From assembly GCA_900552385.1 (NCBI GenBank), contig URZI01000007.1, positions 33,055-97,054 on the forward strand: DNA of 64,000 nucleotides. The letters run 5' to 3'. Position 1 is the first letter of the stretch. Each line of letters begins with the position of its first letter. The notes below the pieces were generated by a model. The model did not search any database. It was not told the origin of the DNA and saw only the letters and a list, made by a program, of their open reading frames with translations. The position numbers and the translations under genes are program-made. Below, piece by piece: positions 7,963-18,595 of the stretch. Origin of the DNA: an uncultured Collinsella sp. GTDB taxonomy: Bacteria; Actinomycetota; Coriobacteriia; Coriobacteriales; Coriobacteriaceae.

Positions 7963-10059
7963 ATGGCAGACGCTAAGGATTTCCTGTTTGAGATCGGTAC
8001 GGAGGAAATGCCCTCTGCACCGCTGAACAATGCCGTCAAGCAGCTTGGCACCATGATCGCCAAGGGTCTCGACGAGGCCGGTCTGGCCCACGGCGAGGTC
8101 CGCGTGATCTCGAGCCCGCGTCGCCTGGCTGCACTCGTTGCCGACGTCGCCACCGCGACCGATGAGGTTCACGAGGTCAAGCGTGGCCCCGCGGCCAACA
8201 TTGCCTTCGATGCTGACGGTAACGCCACCAAGGCCGCCCAGGGCTTTGCCCGCAAGTGCGGTGTGGCTGCCGAGGACCTGGTTCGTCGCGAGGACACTGA
8301 CGGTCGCGAGTATGTGTTCGCTGAGAAGAACATTCCCTCCGCACCGGCTACGCCGATTCTGACCGCTCTGTGCGAGAAGACCATCGCCGGCCTGCAGTGG
8401 CCCAACTACCGCAGCCAGCGCTGGGGTCACGAGCATGCGACCTTTGTTCGTCCGGTCCGCTGGATCTGCTGTCTTTTGGGCGAGGATGTTGTGCCCGTGT
8501 CGTTTGCCGACGTGACGAGTGACAACACCACGCGTGGTCATCGCGTACTTGGCCCCGGTGACCATGTGGTTGCCAGCCCCGCCGTCTACGAGCAGGTGCT
8601 CGAGGACGCCGGCGTGCTTTCTGCCGAGCGCCGCCGCGAGGCCATCCTTGCCGGTATCGCCGAGGTCGAGGCCGCTCGCCCCGGTTGCCATGTCGACACG
8701 CCCAAGAAGGTCTTTGAGGAGGTCATCAACCTCTGCGAGTGGCCGACGGTGCTCGTCGGTACCTTCGATGAGGAGTTCCTCAAGGTCCCGCACGAGATCA
8801 TCTGCGAGTCCATGCTCACCAACCAGCGCTACTTCCCGATCTATGACGGCGAGGGCAAGCTCACGCGTGAGTTCGTGGTCGTCTCCAACAGCAAGCCCGA
8901 GAATGCCGAGCGCGTGATCGACGGCAACGAGCGCGTTGTGCGTGCCCGTCTGGACGATGCCAAGTTCTTCTACGAGGAGGACCTGAAGATCTCCCTCGAC
9001 GAGTTCCGTGATCGTTTGGCCAAGGTTGCCTTCCAGGAGAAGCTCGGTAGCGTGCTCGCCAAGTCCGAGCGCATCGAGCAGCTCACACTCGCTATTGCCC
9101 GTGAGGCTCATCTGGGCGCCCATCTTGCCGCTGACGCTGCTCGCGCCGCGCACCTGTGCAAGGCCGACCTGGTGTCTAACGCCGTCGTTGAGTTCACGAG
9201 CCAGCAGGGCGTGATGGGCGGTTATTACGCGACCGCGATGGGGGAGAATGACGAGGTCGCCCATGCCATCCGCGATCACTATCGTCCCCGCTTTGCCGGT
9301 GACGAGTTGCCCGAGGGCACCGCTGGCTGCATCGTGGCCTGCGCCGACAAGCTCGATACCATCGCCGGTATTTTTGCCATCGGCGAGCCCCCGACCGGCT
9401 CCTCCGACCCCTACGCGCTGCGTCGCGCCGCCATCGGCATCATCAACATCCTGCGCGACCGTCTGCCGATCGATCCCACGTCGCTTATCGACTTTGCCCT
9501 TGAGCTCTATAGCGAGCAGGGTATCGAGTTCGACGCCGCCGAGGTCGCTCAGCAGGTTCGCGACTTCTTCCACGGCCGTCTGGTGAGCATGGCCCGCGAC
9601 GAAAAGATCCCGGCCGATACCGTTGCCGCCGTCTCCGCGGTGCACATCATCGCCCCGTCCGTCTTCTTCGCCCGCTGCGCCGCCCTCGACGAGGCCCGCA
9701 AGAACGACGCTGAGACGTTCGATAACCTGGCGACCGCCTATGCCCGCGCCGCGCACATCTCCAAGCTCGAGTTGGGCGCGGAGTACGACCGCGCCCTGAT
9801 GGGCGAGGTCGAGCTCGCGCTTGCCGATGCCTCCGAGGCTGCTCAGACCGCTGTCGACGCCGCCCTTGCTGCCGAGGATTACCCGGCCGCATTTGCCGCC
9901 CTTGCCGCCCTGCGCGCCCCCATCGACCGCTTCTTCGACGAGGTCATGGTCATGGACAAGGACGAGCAGCTTCGCGATAATCGCCTTAAGCTGCTCAACC
10001 GCTTCGAGGCCGTTTTCTCCGGCATCGCAAACATCGGTGAGCTTGCTCGCAAAAAGTAA
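7963..10059 (+). CDS. glyS: Glycyl-tRNA synthetase beta subunit
   Basis: GlyS is the tRNA-binding beta subunit that partners GlyQ. The 698-residue protein has the usual order: an N-terminal domain beginning FLFEIGTEEMPSAPL, a B3/B4-like region, an HD-like region (VEFTSQQGVMGGYYA, then GEPPTGSSDPYALRR), and a C-terminal anticodon-binding DALR-type helical domain ending in FDEVMVMDKDEQLRDNR. Length matches the family. It is transcribed with glyQ and followed 34 nt later by ppsR, with a ribosome-binding site AAAGGAG. Confidence 0.98.
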   Translation: MADAKDFLFEIGTEEMPSAPLNNAVKQLGTMIAKGLDEAGLAHGEVRVISSPRRLAALVADVATATDEVHEVKRGPAANIAFDADGNATKAAQGFARKCGVAAEDLVRREDTDGREYVFAEKNIPSAPATPILTALCEKTIAGLQWPNYRSQRWGHEHATFVRPVRWICCLLGEDVVPVSFADVTSDNTTRGHRVLGPGDHVVASPAVYEQVLEDAGVLSAERRREAILAGIAEVEAARPGCHVDTPKKVFEEVINLCEWPTVLVGTFDEEFLKVPHEIICESMLTNQRYFPIYDGEGKLTREFVVVSNSKPENAERVIDGNERVVRARLDDAKFFYEEDLKISLDEFRDRLAKVAFQEKLGSVLAKSERIEQLTLAIAREAHLGAHLAADAARAAHLCKADLVSNAVVEFTSQQGVMGGYYATAMGENDEVAHAIRDHYRPRFAGDELPEGTAGCIVACADKLDTIAGIFAIGEPPTGSSDPYALRRAAIGIINILRDRLPIDPTSLIDFALELYSEQGIEFDAAEVAQQVRDFFHGRLVSMARDEKIPADTVAAVSAVHIIAPSVFFARCAALDEARKNDAETFDNLATAYARAAHISKLELGAEYDRALMGEVELALADASEAAQTAVDAALAAEDYPAAFAALAALRAPIDRFFDEVMVMDKDEQLRDNRLKLLNRFEAVFSGIANIGELARKK

Positions 10060-10093
10060 GCCAGCCTGCGCATAAGCGCAAAAGGAGCCCCGC

Positions 10094-10969
10094 ATGGATT
10101 GCCCGGTCACCGCTCGTCCCACCGTTATCGTTATCTCCGACTCGCTCGGTGATACCGCTTGTGAGGTGGTGCTTGCGGCGTCCGGGCAATTTGATGAAGG
10201 GGTTTTTCGTCTCTTGCGCCTGCCCAAGGTGAACTCGGTGGAGCAGGTCAAGTCGTTTGTGGGTCCGCGCGTCGATGCCGATCATCGCGATATTGCCGTG
10301 TTCCACACCATTGTCGATCCGGCGCTTCGCGCCCGTGTGCTCGATTACCTGGGCATGCTGCATATCCGTTCGGTCGACCTGATCGGCCCGACGCTCGCCG
10401 TGCTGTCGTCGCTCATCGGTGTGCCGCCCAAAGGCGTTGCGGGCGTGATTCACGGGACCGATGACCGCTATTTCCATCGTATCGAGGCCATGGAGTATTT
10501 CGTTGAGCACGATGACGGGCGCGGCTGCGACGATCTGTCGGGTGCCGATATCGTGCTGCTGGGCGTATCGCGCACGTCCAAGACACCGCTGTCGATGTAT
10601 TTGGCCTATCAGGGTTACAAGGTGGCCAACGTCCCTCTGGCGCACGGCATGGAGCCGCCCAAGTCGATTTACGAGGTTGACCCGATGCGCCTGTTCGGTT
10701 TGATTTCGACCGTCGACGTTATTTCTGAGATTCGCGATAGCCGCTTGGGCGATGACTACGCTCGTGCCGTTGCCGGCTCCTATGCCGAGCCCGAGAGCGT
10801 GCGCAGCGAGCTTGAGGAAGCTCGTACCCTCATGAAGCGCCTAGGCTGCTTTGTGGTGCGTACCGACGGCAAGGCGATCGAGGAGAGCGCCTCCGAGATC
10901 ATCGGTCATTTGATGGAAATCCAAGAAGCCCGTGCCCTCCGCGCCGCCCGCCGAGCCCAGCAAAGCTAA
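10094..10969 (+). CDS. ppsR: Pyruvate, phosphate dikinase regulatory protein
   Basis: This DUF299-family protein is a bifunctional serine/threonine kinase and phosphorylase that switches PPDK off and on by ADP-dependent phosphorylation of a threonine next to the catalytic histidine. The 291-residue product carries the diagnostic P-loop GVSRTSKTPLSMYLA near residue 155 and the N-terminal VISDSLGDTACEV. Its target ppdK is the next gene, 297 nt downstream, which strongly supports the assignment to PPDK rather than PEP synthase. The ATG at 10094 has AAAGGAG upstream. Confidence 0.94.
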   Translation: MDCPVTARPTVIVISDSLGDTACEVVLAASGQFDEGVFRLLRLPKVNSVEQVKSFVGPRVDADHRDIAVFHTIVDPALRARVLDYLGMLHIRSVDLIGPTLAVLSSLIGVPPKGVAGVIHGTDDRYFHRIEAMEYFVEHDDGRGCDDLSGADIVLLGVSRTSKTPLSMYLAYQGYKVANVPLAHGMEPPKSIYEVDPMRLFGLISTVDVISEIRDSRLGDDYARAVAGSYAEPESVRSELEEARTLMKRLGCFVVRTDGKAIEESASEIIGHLMEIQEARALRAARRAQQS

Positions 10970-11031
10970 CTCATTGGAGTAGCAAAAATGCACCGGCTTT
11001 TAAAGACTACCTAAAAATATTGCACGATATT

Positions 11032-11144
11032 GGTAAAGCGATTTAGCAAAGAACTTGCATTTGACCTGCAATTCCCTTGCATTGGTATCTTCATAAGGTG
11101 ACCACCTTTACCTACCGTTTACCGCCACATTTACCTCGTTTACC
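11032..11144 (+). promoter_or_regulatory. Repeat-rich control region upstream of ppdK
   Basis: The 297 nt between ppsR and ppdK hold no gene. Four direct copies of TTTACC start at 11107, 11118, 11130 and 11139, and one inverted copy (GGTAAA) lies at 11032-11037. CTTGCATT occurs twice, at 11054 and 11076, exactly 22 nt apart, and TTGCA/TGCAA form a small inverted repeat at 11055-11071. A possible promoter is TTGACC (11061-11066) with TATCTT (11086-11091), but the 19 nt spacing is long. The rest is a leader of about 150 nt. No regulator is known from the sequence. Confidence 0.45.
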
Positions 11145-11266
11145 AAACCCCGCACCCTCTACGCAAGCCCGCTCAACGTCCGCCGTATAGTTCCCTCACG
11201 GCCCGCATCCGGCGGGTCGATTCGTCACCACGGTCGTGCGCGAGAGCGCATGGAAGGGGAAGTATC

Positions 11267-14017
<2,751 letters not shown>

Positions 14018-14056
14018 CGTTTTGGGTTTAGACGCCTAGCGTAGCCCCCCTTCATG

Positions 14057-14084
14057 CCGCCCGTCTCATTCGTGAGACGGGCGG
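14057..14084 (+). terminator. Terminator of ppdK
   Basis: A perfect 12 bp stem, CCGCCCGTCTCA (14057-14068) with TGAGACGGGCGG (14073-14084), closes a TTCG tetraloop 40 nt after the ppdK stop. The T-tract right after it is poor (TTATCATG), though a run of T occurs about 20 nt further on. Confidence 0.75.
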
Positions 14085-14130
14085 TTATCATGTGCGGGTT
14101 TTGTCTTTTTGTCTGCGTAAAAAATTGTTC

Positions 14131-14158
14131 TTGCAGCAGAAACCCGCGCGTGTATACT
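14131..14158 (+). promoter_or_regulatory. Promoter of rplS
   Basis: TTGCAG (14131-14136) and TATACT (14153-14158) are separated by 16 nt. Transcription from about 14166 gives a leader of roughly 60 nt before rplS. That leader contains an inverted repeat GTGCCG/CGGCAC at 14180-14203, a candidate ribosomal-protein leader hairpin. Confidence 0.72.
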
Positions 14159-14227
14159 CGAATACGTTTGTTCAACTACGTGCCGGCCAAGGTGGTACGG
14201 CACCTCTAGAAGAGTAAGGAATTGCAC

Positions 14228-14569
14228 ATGGATTACATCCGCGCAATCGAGCGTCAGCAGATCCGCGAGGACATTCCTCAGGTTCGCGTCGCCGACAACG
14301 TCAAGGTTCACTACCGCATTAAGGAAGGCGACCGCGAGCGCATCCAGGTCTTCCAGGGCGACGTCATCCGCATGGCCGGCGCCGGTGCCCGCGAGACCTT
14401 CACCGTCCGCAAGATGTCCTTCGGTGTCGGTGTTGAGCGTACCTTCCCGCTTCACAGCCCCAAGATCGCCAAGCTCGAGGTCGTTCGTCATGGTCGCGTC
14501 CGTCGCGCCAAGCTGTACTACCTCCGCGACAAGGTGGGCAAGGCTGCTCGCATCCCCGAGAAGCGCTAA
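14228..14569 (+). CDS. rplS: 50S ribosomal protein L19
   Basis: L19 lies at the subunit interface of the 50S particle. The 113-residue product is typical: [21 protein letters not shown], then [13 protein letters not shown] and the basic end [19 protein letters not shown]. The ATG at 14228 is chosen because AAGGA at 14216-14220 lies 7 nt upstream; a TTG at 14222 is too close to it. In most bacteria this gene follows trmD directly; here it has its own promoter and is transcribed as a single gene. Confidence 0.97.
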   Translation: MDYIRAIERQQIREDIPQVRVADNVKVHYRIKEGDRERIQVFQGDVIRMAGAGARETFTVRKMSFGVGVERTFPLHSPKIAKLEVVRHGRVRRAKLYYLRDKVGKAARIPEKR

Positions 14570-14603
14570 GAAGATCGCAGCGTCTGTCCACTCGTTTGGA
14601 CGT

Positions 14604-14634
14604 AAGGGTCACCTTCGGGTGGCCCTTCTTTTTA
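14604..14634 (+). terminator. Terminator of rplS
   Basis: AAGGGTCACC (14604-14613) pairs with GGTGGCCCTT (14618-14627) around TTCG with one G-T pair, followed by CTTTTTA. It lies 35 nt after the rplS stop and just before the ribosome-binding site of rnhB. Confidence 0.9.
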
Positions 14635-14662
14635 TCTGATTTGCATGCAAGGAGGGCCTGGT

Positions 14663-15451
14663 ATGGCCAACATGACGAGCTCGGTTTCGGCATCGCAGGT
14701 TGCCGGTGAGTTGGCGAGCGCTACGTTTGAGGAGATTCCCGCCCTCGTGGAGCATTATCGCGAGGATCCGCGCCAGCAGGTGATCAAGGCTTGCGAACGC
14801 GCCCTCAAACGCCATGCCAAAGAGCTTGCCGAGCGCGAGCGCGTCAATGACATGTATGAGCTTATGCATGAGCTTGGCGGCGATGGAGTGGTCGTTGGTG
14901 TCGACGAGGTGGGTCGCGGATCGGTGGCCGGTCCTTTGACGGTATGCGCTGTCTGCCTTCCTATGGAGCCGCGCGTCTGGGGCATCAACGATTCCAAAAA
15001 GCTCACGCCGGCGCGCCGCGAGTTGCTCTCGGTGAAGATTGCCGAGGTGGCGACGGCGATCGGTTTTTGCCATATCGCGCCTAAGGATATCGATGAGATG
15101 GGCATGGCCCGTGCTATCCGTACCGCCGTTGCGGGCGCCGTGGCCGATACGGGGCTCGAGCCCGATTGCGTGCTTATGGATGGCAACCCCTTGGGCGCCG
15201 TTCCTAACGAGCGCGATGTGGTGAAGGGCGATGCCAAGATCGCCTGCATCGCCGCGGCGTCCATCATGGCCAAGGTCACGCGTGACGAGATGATGGTCGA
15301 GTACGACGCCGAGTATCCCGAGTACCATCTGGCCGAGTCGAAGGGCTATGCGAGCCCCGAGCACATCGAGGCCATTCGCAAACATGGACTTTGTCCGCTG
15401 CACCGCGTGAGCTTTTGCGGAAACTTTCTGCAGACTGAGCGCCTTTTCTAG
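14663..15451 (+). CDS. rnhB: Ribonuclease HII
   Basis: RNase HII cleaves RNA in RNA-DNA hybrids and removes single ribonucleotides from DNA. The 262-residue protein has an N-terminal helical extension of about 75 residues, then the catalytic core: GVDEVGRGSVAGP with the first two acidic residues, the LMDGN aspartate, and the GDAKIACIAAASIMAKVTRD region. The ATG at 14663 has AAGGAGG 7 nt upstream. It follows the rplS terminator, so a promoter in that short gap or read-through must supply it; none is clear. Confidence 0.96.
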   Translation: MANMTSSVSASQVAGELASATFEEIPALVEHYREDPRQQVIKACERALKRHAKELAERERVNDMYELMHELGGDGVVVGVDEVGRGSVAGPLTVCAVCLPMEPRVWGINDSKKLTPARRELLSVKIAEVATAIGFCHIAPKDIDEMGMARAIRTAVAGAVADTGLEPDCVLMDGNPLGAVPNERDVVKGDAKIACIAAASIMAKVTRDEMMVEYDAEYPEYHLAESKGYASPEHIEAIRKHGLCPLHRVSFCGNFLQTERLF

Positions 15452-15500
15452 GCCAATTGTGGAGACATGGACCTCTGGGGTTTTATAAACCTGCTGGTAG

Positions 15501-15542
15501 CGGGCCGTATGCAACACCATTGTTGCGTACGGCCCGTTTTTT
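15501..15542 (+). terminator. Terminator of rnhB
   Basis: A 16 bp stem, CGGGCCGTATGCAACA (15501-15516) with TGTTGCGTACGGCCCG (15521-15536), has one G-T pair and a CCAT loop, and is followed by six T residues. Confidence 0.93.
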
Positions 15543-15640
15543 GACGGCATTTGGTCAGCTTTTGGTTTGCTTCCGGTACTTACCCGCATGAAAGGTGCCC
15601 TCATCATCGGGGCAATGCAGTGTGCGGGAAAGGAGACCCC

Positions 15641-16126
15641 ATGAGTGCCGCAAGCAAAAAGAGCAAGACGCAGCAGCTCAAGGAGCGTTGGGAAAACGGC
15701 GAGCTCGACTCCGGGGCGATGACGCCCGAGTTTATCAAGGGACTCAGTCCCCGCGAGCTAGGCATGCTGGGCGAGCTGATCACCATCGACTACTTTGACG
15801 AGCGCGGCTACACCTTGCTGGAGCAGGGCTATCGTTGCACCGAGGGCGAGGCCGATCTGGTGCTGCTCGATGAGCTCGACGATGTCGTGGTGATGGCCGA
15901 GGTCAAGACCAGACGCGTTTCGCTGGATTGCACCACGCGGGTCTTTCCCGAGGAGGCCGTGGACGCCCAAAAGCAACGCCGCTACCGCTGCATCGCAAGT
16001 TGCTATCTCATGGAGCATTATCCGCTCAAGGCGATTCGCTTCGATGCTGTGGGTGTCACCATCCGCGGCGGGCATATCGCCGAGATCGAGCATCAGTACA
16101 ACGCGTTCGATTGGCAGGTATCGTGA
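15641..16126 (+). CDS. yraN: YraN family (UPF0102) putative endonuclease
   Basis: YraN proteins have a restriction-endonuclease-like fold and unknown function. The 161-residue product has the family signature: GELITIDYFDERGYTLLEQG, then EGEADLVLLD and VVMAEVKTRR, in which the E, D and ExK residues form the expected metal site. An N-terminal extension of about 45 residues is present. The ATG at 15641 has AAAGGAG 5 nt upstream. Its stop overlaps the comM start (TGATG), and the rnhB-yraN-comM-dprA order is conserved in many bacteria. Confidence 0.9.
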   Translation: MSAASKKSKTQQLKERWENGELDSGAMTPEFIKGLSPRELGMLGELITIDYFDERGYTLLEQGYRCTEGEADLVLLDELDDVVVMAEVKTRRVSLDCTTRVFPEEAVDAQKQRRYRCIASCYLMEHYPLKAIRFDAVGVTIRGGHIAEIEHQYNAFDWQVS

Positions 16127-17649
16127 TGGCGTTCGAGACGTTTGCCGTTCATGCGGCCTGCATCCGCGGCGTCGAGGCGATTCACGTCACGGTCGAGGTC
16201 TCGCTTGCCGGCGGCGTTCCGGGCATTCAGATGCTCGGCATCCCGAGTATGGAGGTGATGGAGTCACGTGGTCGTATTCGCTGTGCGATGCGCTCGGCCG
16301 GCTTTGAGATCCCGCGTTCGGGCATTACGGTCAATCTGGCGCCCGGCGATATTCGCAAGACCGGTAGCGGCTTTGATCTGCCCATCGCCATCGCGGTTCT
16401 AGCGGCCGATGGTCAGATTCCCCGCGACAATCTCGATCGTTGTCTTATCGCCGGCGAGCTCGGCTTGGACGGCACGGTGCTTCCTGTCAAAGGCGAGGTG
16501 GCGTTTCAGCTATTGGCTCGCGACATGGGGCTGTCTTTTATCGCCGGCAGGTCCGACCAGCATGTGCCACTCGCGGGCGTGGATTGCGGCTTTATCGACC
16601 ATCTGTCTCAGCTTGCTCACGGCATGGGCGATGCCGCACGGCACTACTTGGATTCCGAGGGTGTCGAGGCGACCTTTGAGCCCGAGCTCGACTATGCAGA
16701 CGTGCTGGGGCAGGAAGTCGCTAAACGCGGCATGGCGCTTGCGGCGGCAGGAGAACTCGGCTTGCTCATGATCGGGTCTCCGGGATCGGGCAAGACGATG
16801 CTCGCACGCCGTATGACCGGCATCCTGCCCGAGCTTTCCGTTGAGGATCAGCAGGAGGCACTGTGCATCCATTCGGTTTTGGGTGAGAACATTGATGGCT
16901 TGTTGGCGGGGCACCGCCCCTTCCGCAGTCCCCACCACAGTATTTCGACCGCAGGCCTTATCGGCGGTGGGCGCCCGGTGCACCCGGGTGAGATCAGCCT
17001 TGCTCATGGCGGCGTGCTCTTTTTGGACGAGCTTGCCGAGTTTCCCACTGGCGTGCTGCAGACGCTGCGTCAGCCCATCGAGCGCGGCTACGTGAGGATC
17101 GTACGCGTCGACGGGGCTTTTACCTTCCCGTCACGCTTTCAGCTGCTGGCTGCGAGCAATCCCTGCCCCTGCGGCTTTTTGGGCGATCGCGAGGTGCCGT
17201 GTCGCTGCTCGGCGGCGATGGTCGAGCGCTATCGGTCTAAACTGCGCGGTCCTTTGGCCGACCGTATCGACATGATGATTGATGTGACCCGTCCCGACCC
17301 TCAAGTGATTATCGAGGGTGCGGAGGGCATGTCGTCGGCCGAGTTACGTGACTACGTTGTGCGCGGTCGCGCCTTTCGCGCTTGGCGCGAATCCCGCATG
17401 GACGATGCGGATGCCGAGGCCGAGGATGACGAGACACGGTCCATTGACGGCGTCGTTTCGACCTTTGAGCTCGATGATGCGGCGGAGAAGTGTGTGCTCG
17501 GCCTGTCGAAGCGCACGCATCTCACAGGGCGTGGCATCGTGCGCCTTGTTCGCATTGCGCGCACGATCGCAGATGTCGCCGAGAGCGAGCAGGTGACGCA
17601 GGACCACGTGCTCGAGGCGGCGATGTACCAGGGAAGGAGGGACCAATGA
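16126..17649 (+). CDS. comM: YifB/ComM family AAA+ ATPase
   Basis: ComM is a magnesium-chelatase-like AAA+ helicase that promotes branch migration during integration of transforming DNA in some species. The 507-residue protein has the N-terminal domain (MAFETFAVHAACIRGVEA), Walker A GSPGSGKTMLARRM, Walker B GGVLFLDELAEF, and the AAA+ lid with the ASNPCPCG cysteines seen in this family. The ATG at 16126 overlaps the yraN stop; longer frames lack a ribosome-binding site. It overlaps dprA by 4 nt. Confidence 0.95.
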   Translation: MAFETFAVHAACIRGVEAIHVTVEVSLAGGVPGIQMLGIPSMEVMESRGRIRCAMRSAGFEIPRSGITVNLAPGDIRKTGSGFDLPIAIAVLAADGQIPRDNLDRCLIAGELGLDGTVLPVKGEVAFQLLARDMGLSFIAGRSDQHVPLAGVDCGFIDHLSQLAHGMGDAARHYLDSEGVEATFEPELDYADVLGQEVAKRGMALAAAGELGLLMIGSPGSGKTMLARRMTGILPELSVEDQQEALCIHSVLGENIDGLLAGHRPFRSPHHSISTAGLIGGGRPVHPGEISLAHGGVLFLDELAEFPTGVLQTLRQPIERGYVRIVRVDGAFTFPSRFQLLAASNPCPCGFLGDREVPCRCSAAMVERYRSKLRGPLADRIDMMIDVTRPDPQVIIEGAEGMSSAELRDYVVRGRAFRAWRESRMDDADAEAEDDETRSIDGVVSTFELDDAAEKCVLGLSKRTHLTGRGIVRLVRIARTIADVAESEQVTQDHVLEAAMYQGRRDQ

Positions 17650-18581
17650 TGGTTGAGGGGACCTTCGAGCTGCATCCAGGTGACGCGTTGTATCCCGAGA
17701 CCGTTTTGGAGCTTTCTGATGTACCTCAGACGCTCTATGTGCGCGGCAACCCCGAGGCGCTTTCGACGCCCGCGCTCTCCATCATCGGTGCGCGAAAGGC
17801 CTCGCCGTATGGTCTTGCCGTGGCAGAGCTTGCGGCGAAGGTGGCGGTTGAGGCGGGAGTGACGGTAGTTTCGGGCGGTGCGGTCGGTTGTGACCAGGCC
17901 TCGGGTTGGGCTGCGGTCAACGCCGGCGGCAAACACGTTGTGGTGCTGGGGACGGGCGCCGACGTGGTCTACCCGCGTTCGAGCGCGGGGCTGATTACGC
18001 GCACGCTTGATACGGGTGGCGCGGTCGTGTCGATCTCTCCGTGGGGCATGGGTCCGCGCAAGTTCGCCTTTCCGCGCCGCAATCGCGTAATCGCGGCCCT
18101 GTCGCAAGCCCTCTTTGTATCCGAGGCGGGTATGCCTTCTGGGACGTTTTCCACAGCCGAGGCTGCTATGGATTTGGGGCGCGAACTTCTTGCCGTGCCG
18201 GGGTCGATCCTATCGCCCGAGTCGCGTGGCACGAATTACCTCATTGCGAACGGTGCCTGCTGCATCATCGACGAGGAATCTATCGAGATGGCTATCTCAC
18301 GCATCTACGGCACCCTGCGCTACTCGCGCCCCGATGCTCCCGGCATTGCCGACCTGAATCCAACGCAGCAGACCGTGATGCATGCGCTCATCGCCTCTCC
18401 ACTCAAGGTCGACGACATTGCGGCGCTCGTCTCGCTCGATGCTGTCGGCGTACTCAAACTCTTGGGTTCGCTTGAACTCGAGGGCCTTATCGAGCGCATG
18501 ATGGATGGAAGGTATGCGCCCTCCAAGTTTGCCCTTCACGCCCAGACACCCTTCGGTCACAATGGAAAACGTGCCAATTAG
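17646..18581 (+). CDS. dprA: DNA processing protein DprA
   Basis: DprA loads RecA on incoming single-stranded DNA during transformation. The 311-residue protein has the Rossmann-like core (IIGARKASPYGLAVA, HVVVLGTGADVVYP, FPRRNRVIAALS, VPGSILSPESRGTN) and a C-terminal winged-helix-like domain starting near NPTQQTVMHAL. It lacks the N-terminal SAM domain of longer homologues. The motif usually read SGLARGID is SGGAVGCD here, a visible departure. The start overlaps the comM stop (ATGA), so translation is coupled. Confidence 0.93.
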   Translation: MMVEGTFELHPGDALYPETVLELSDVPQTLYVRGNPEALSTPALSIIGARKASPYGLAVAELAAKVAVEAGVTVVSGGAVGCDQASGWAAVNAGGKHVVVLGTGADVVYPRSSAGLITRTLDTGGAVVSISPWGMGPRKFAFPRRNRVIAALSQALFVSEAGMPSGTFSTAEAAMDLGRELLAVPGSILSPESRGTNYLIANGACCIIDEESIEMAISRIYGTLRYSRPDAPGIADLNPTQQTVMHALIASPLKVDDIAALVSLDAVGVLKLLGSLELEGLIERMMDGRYAPSKFALHAQTPFGHNGKRAN

Positions 18582-18595
18582 AAAGGTGTTTGCAG

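Noticed and set aside
7312..10251. Open frame of about 980 codons on the minus strand opposite glyQ and glyS
   Set aside because: It mirrors two certain genes, has low-complexity composition typical of antisense reading of GC-biased codons, and no ribosome-binding site or family motif.
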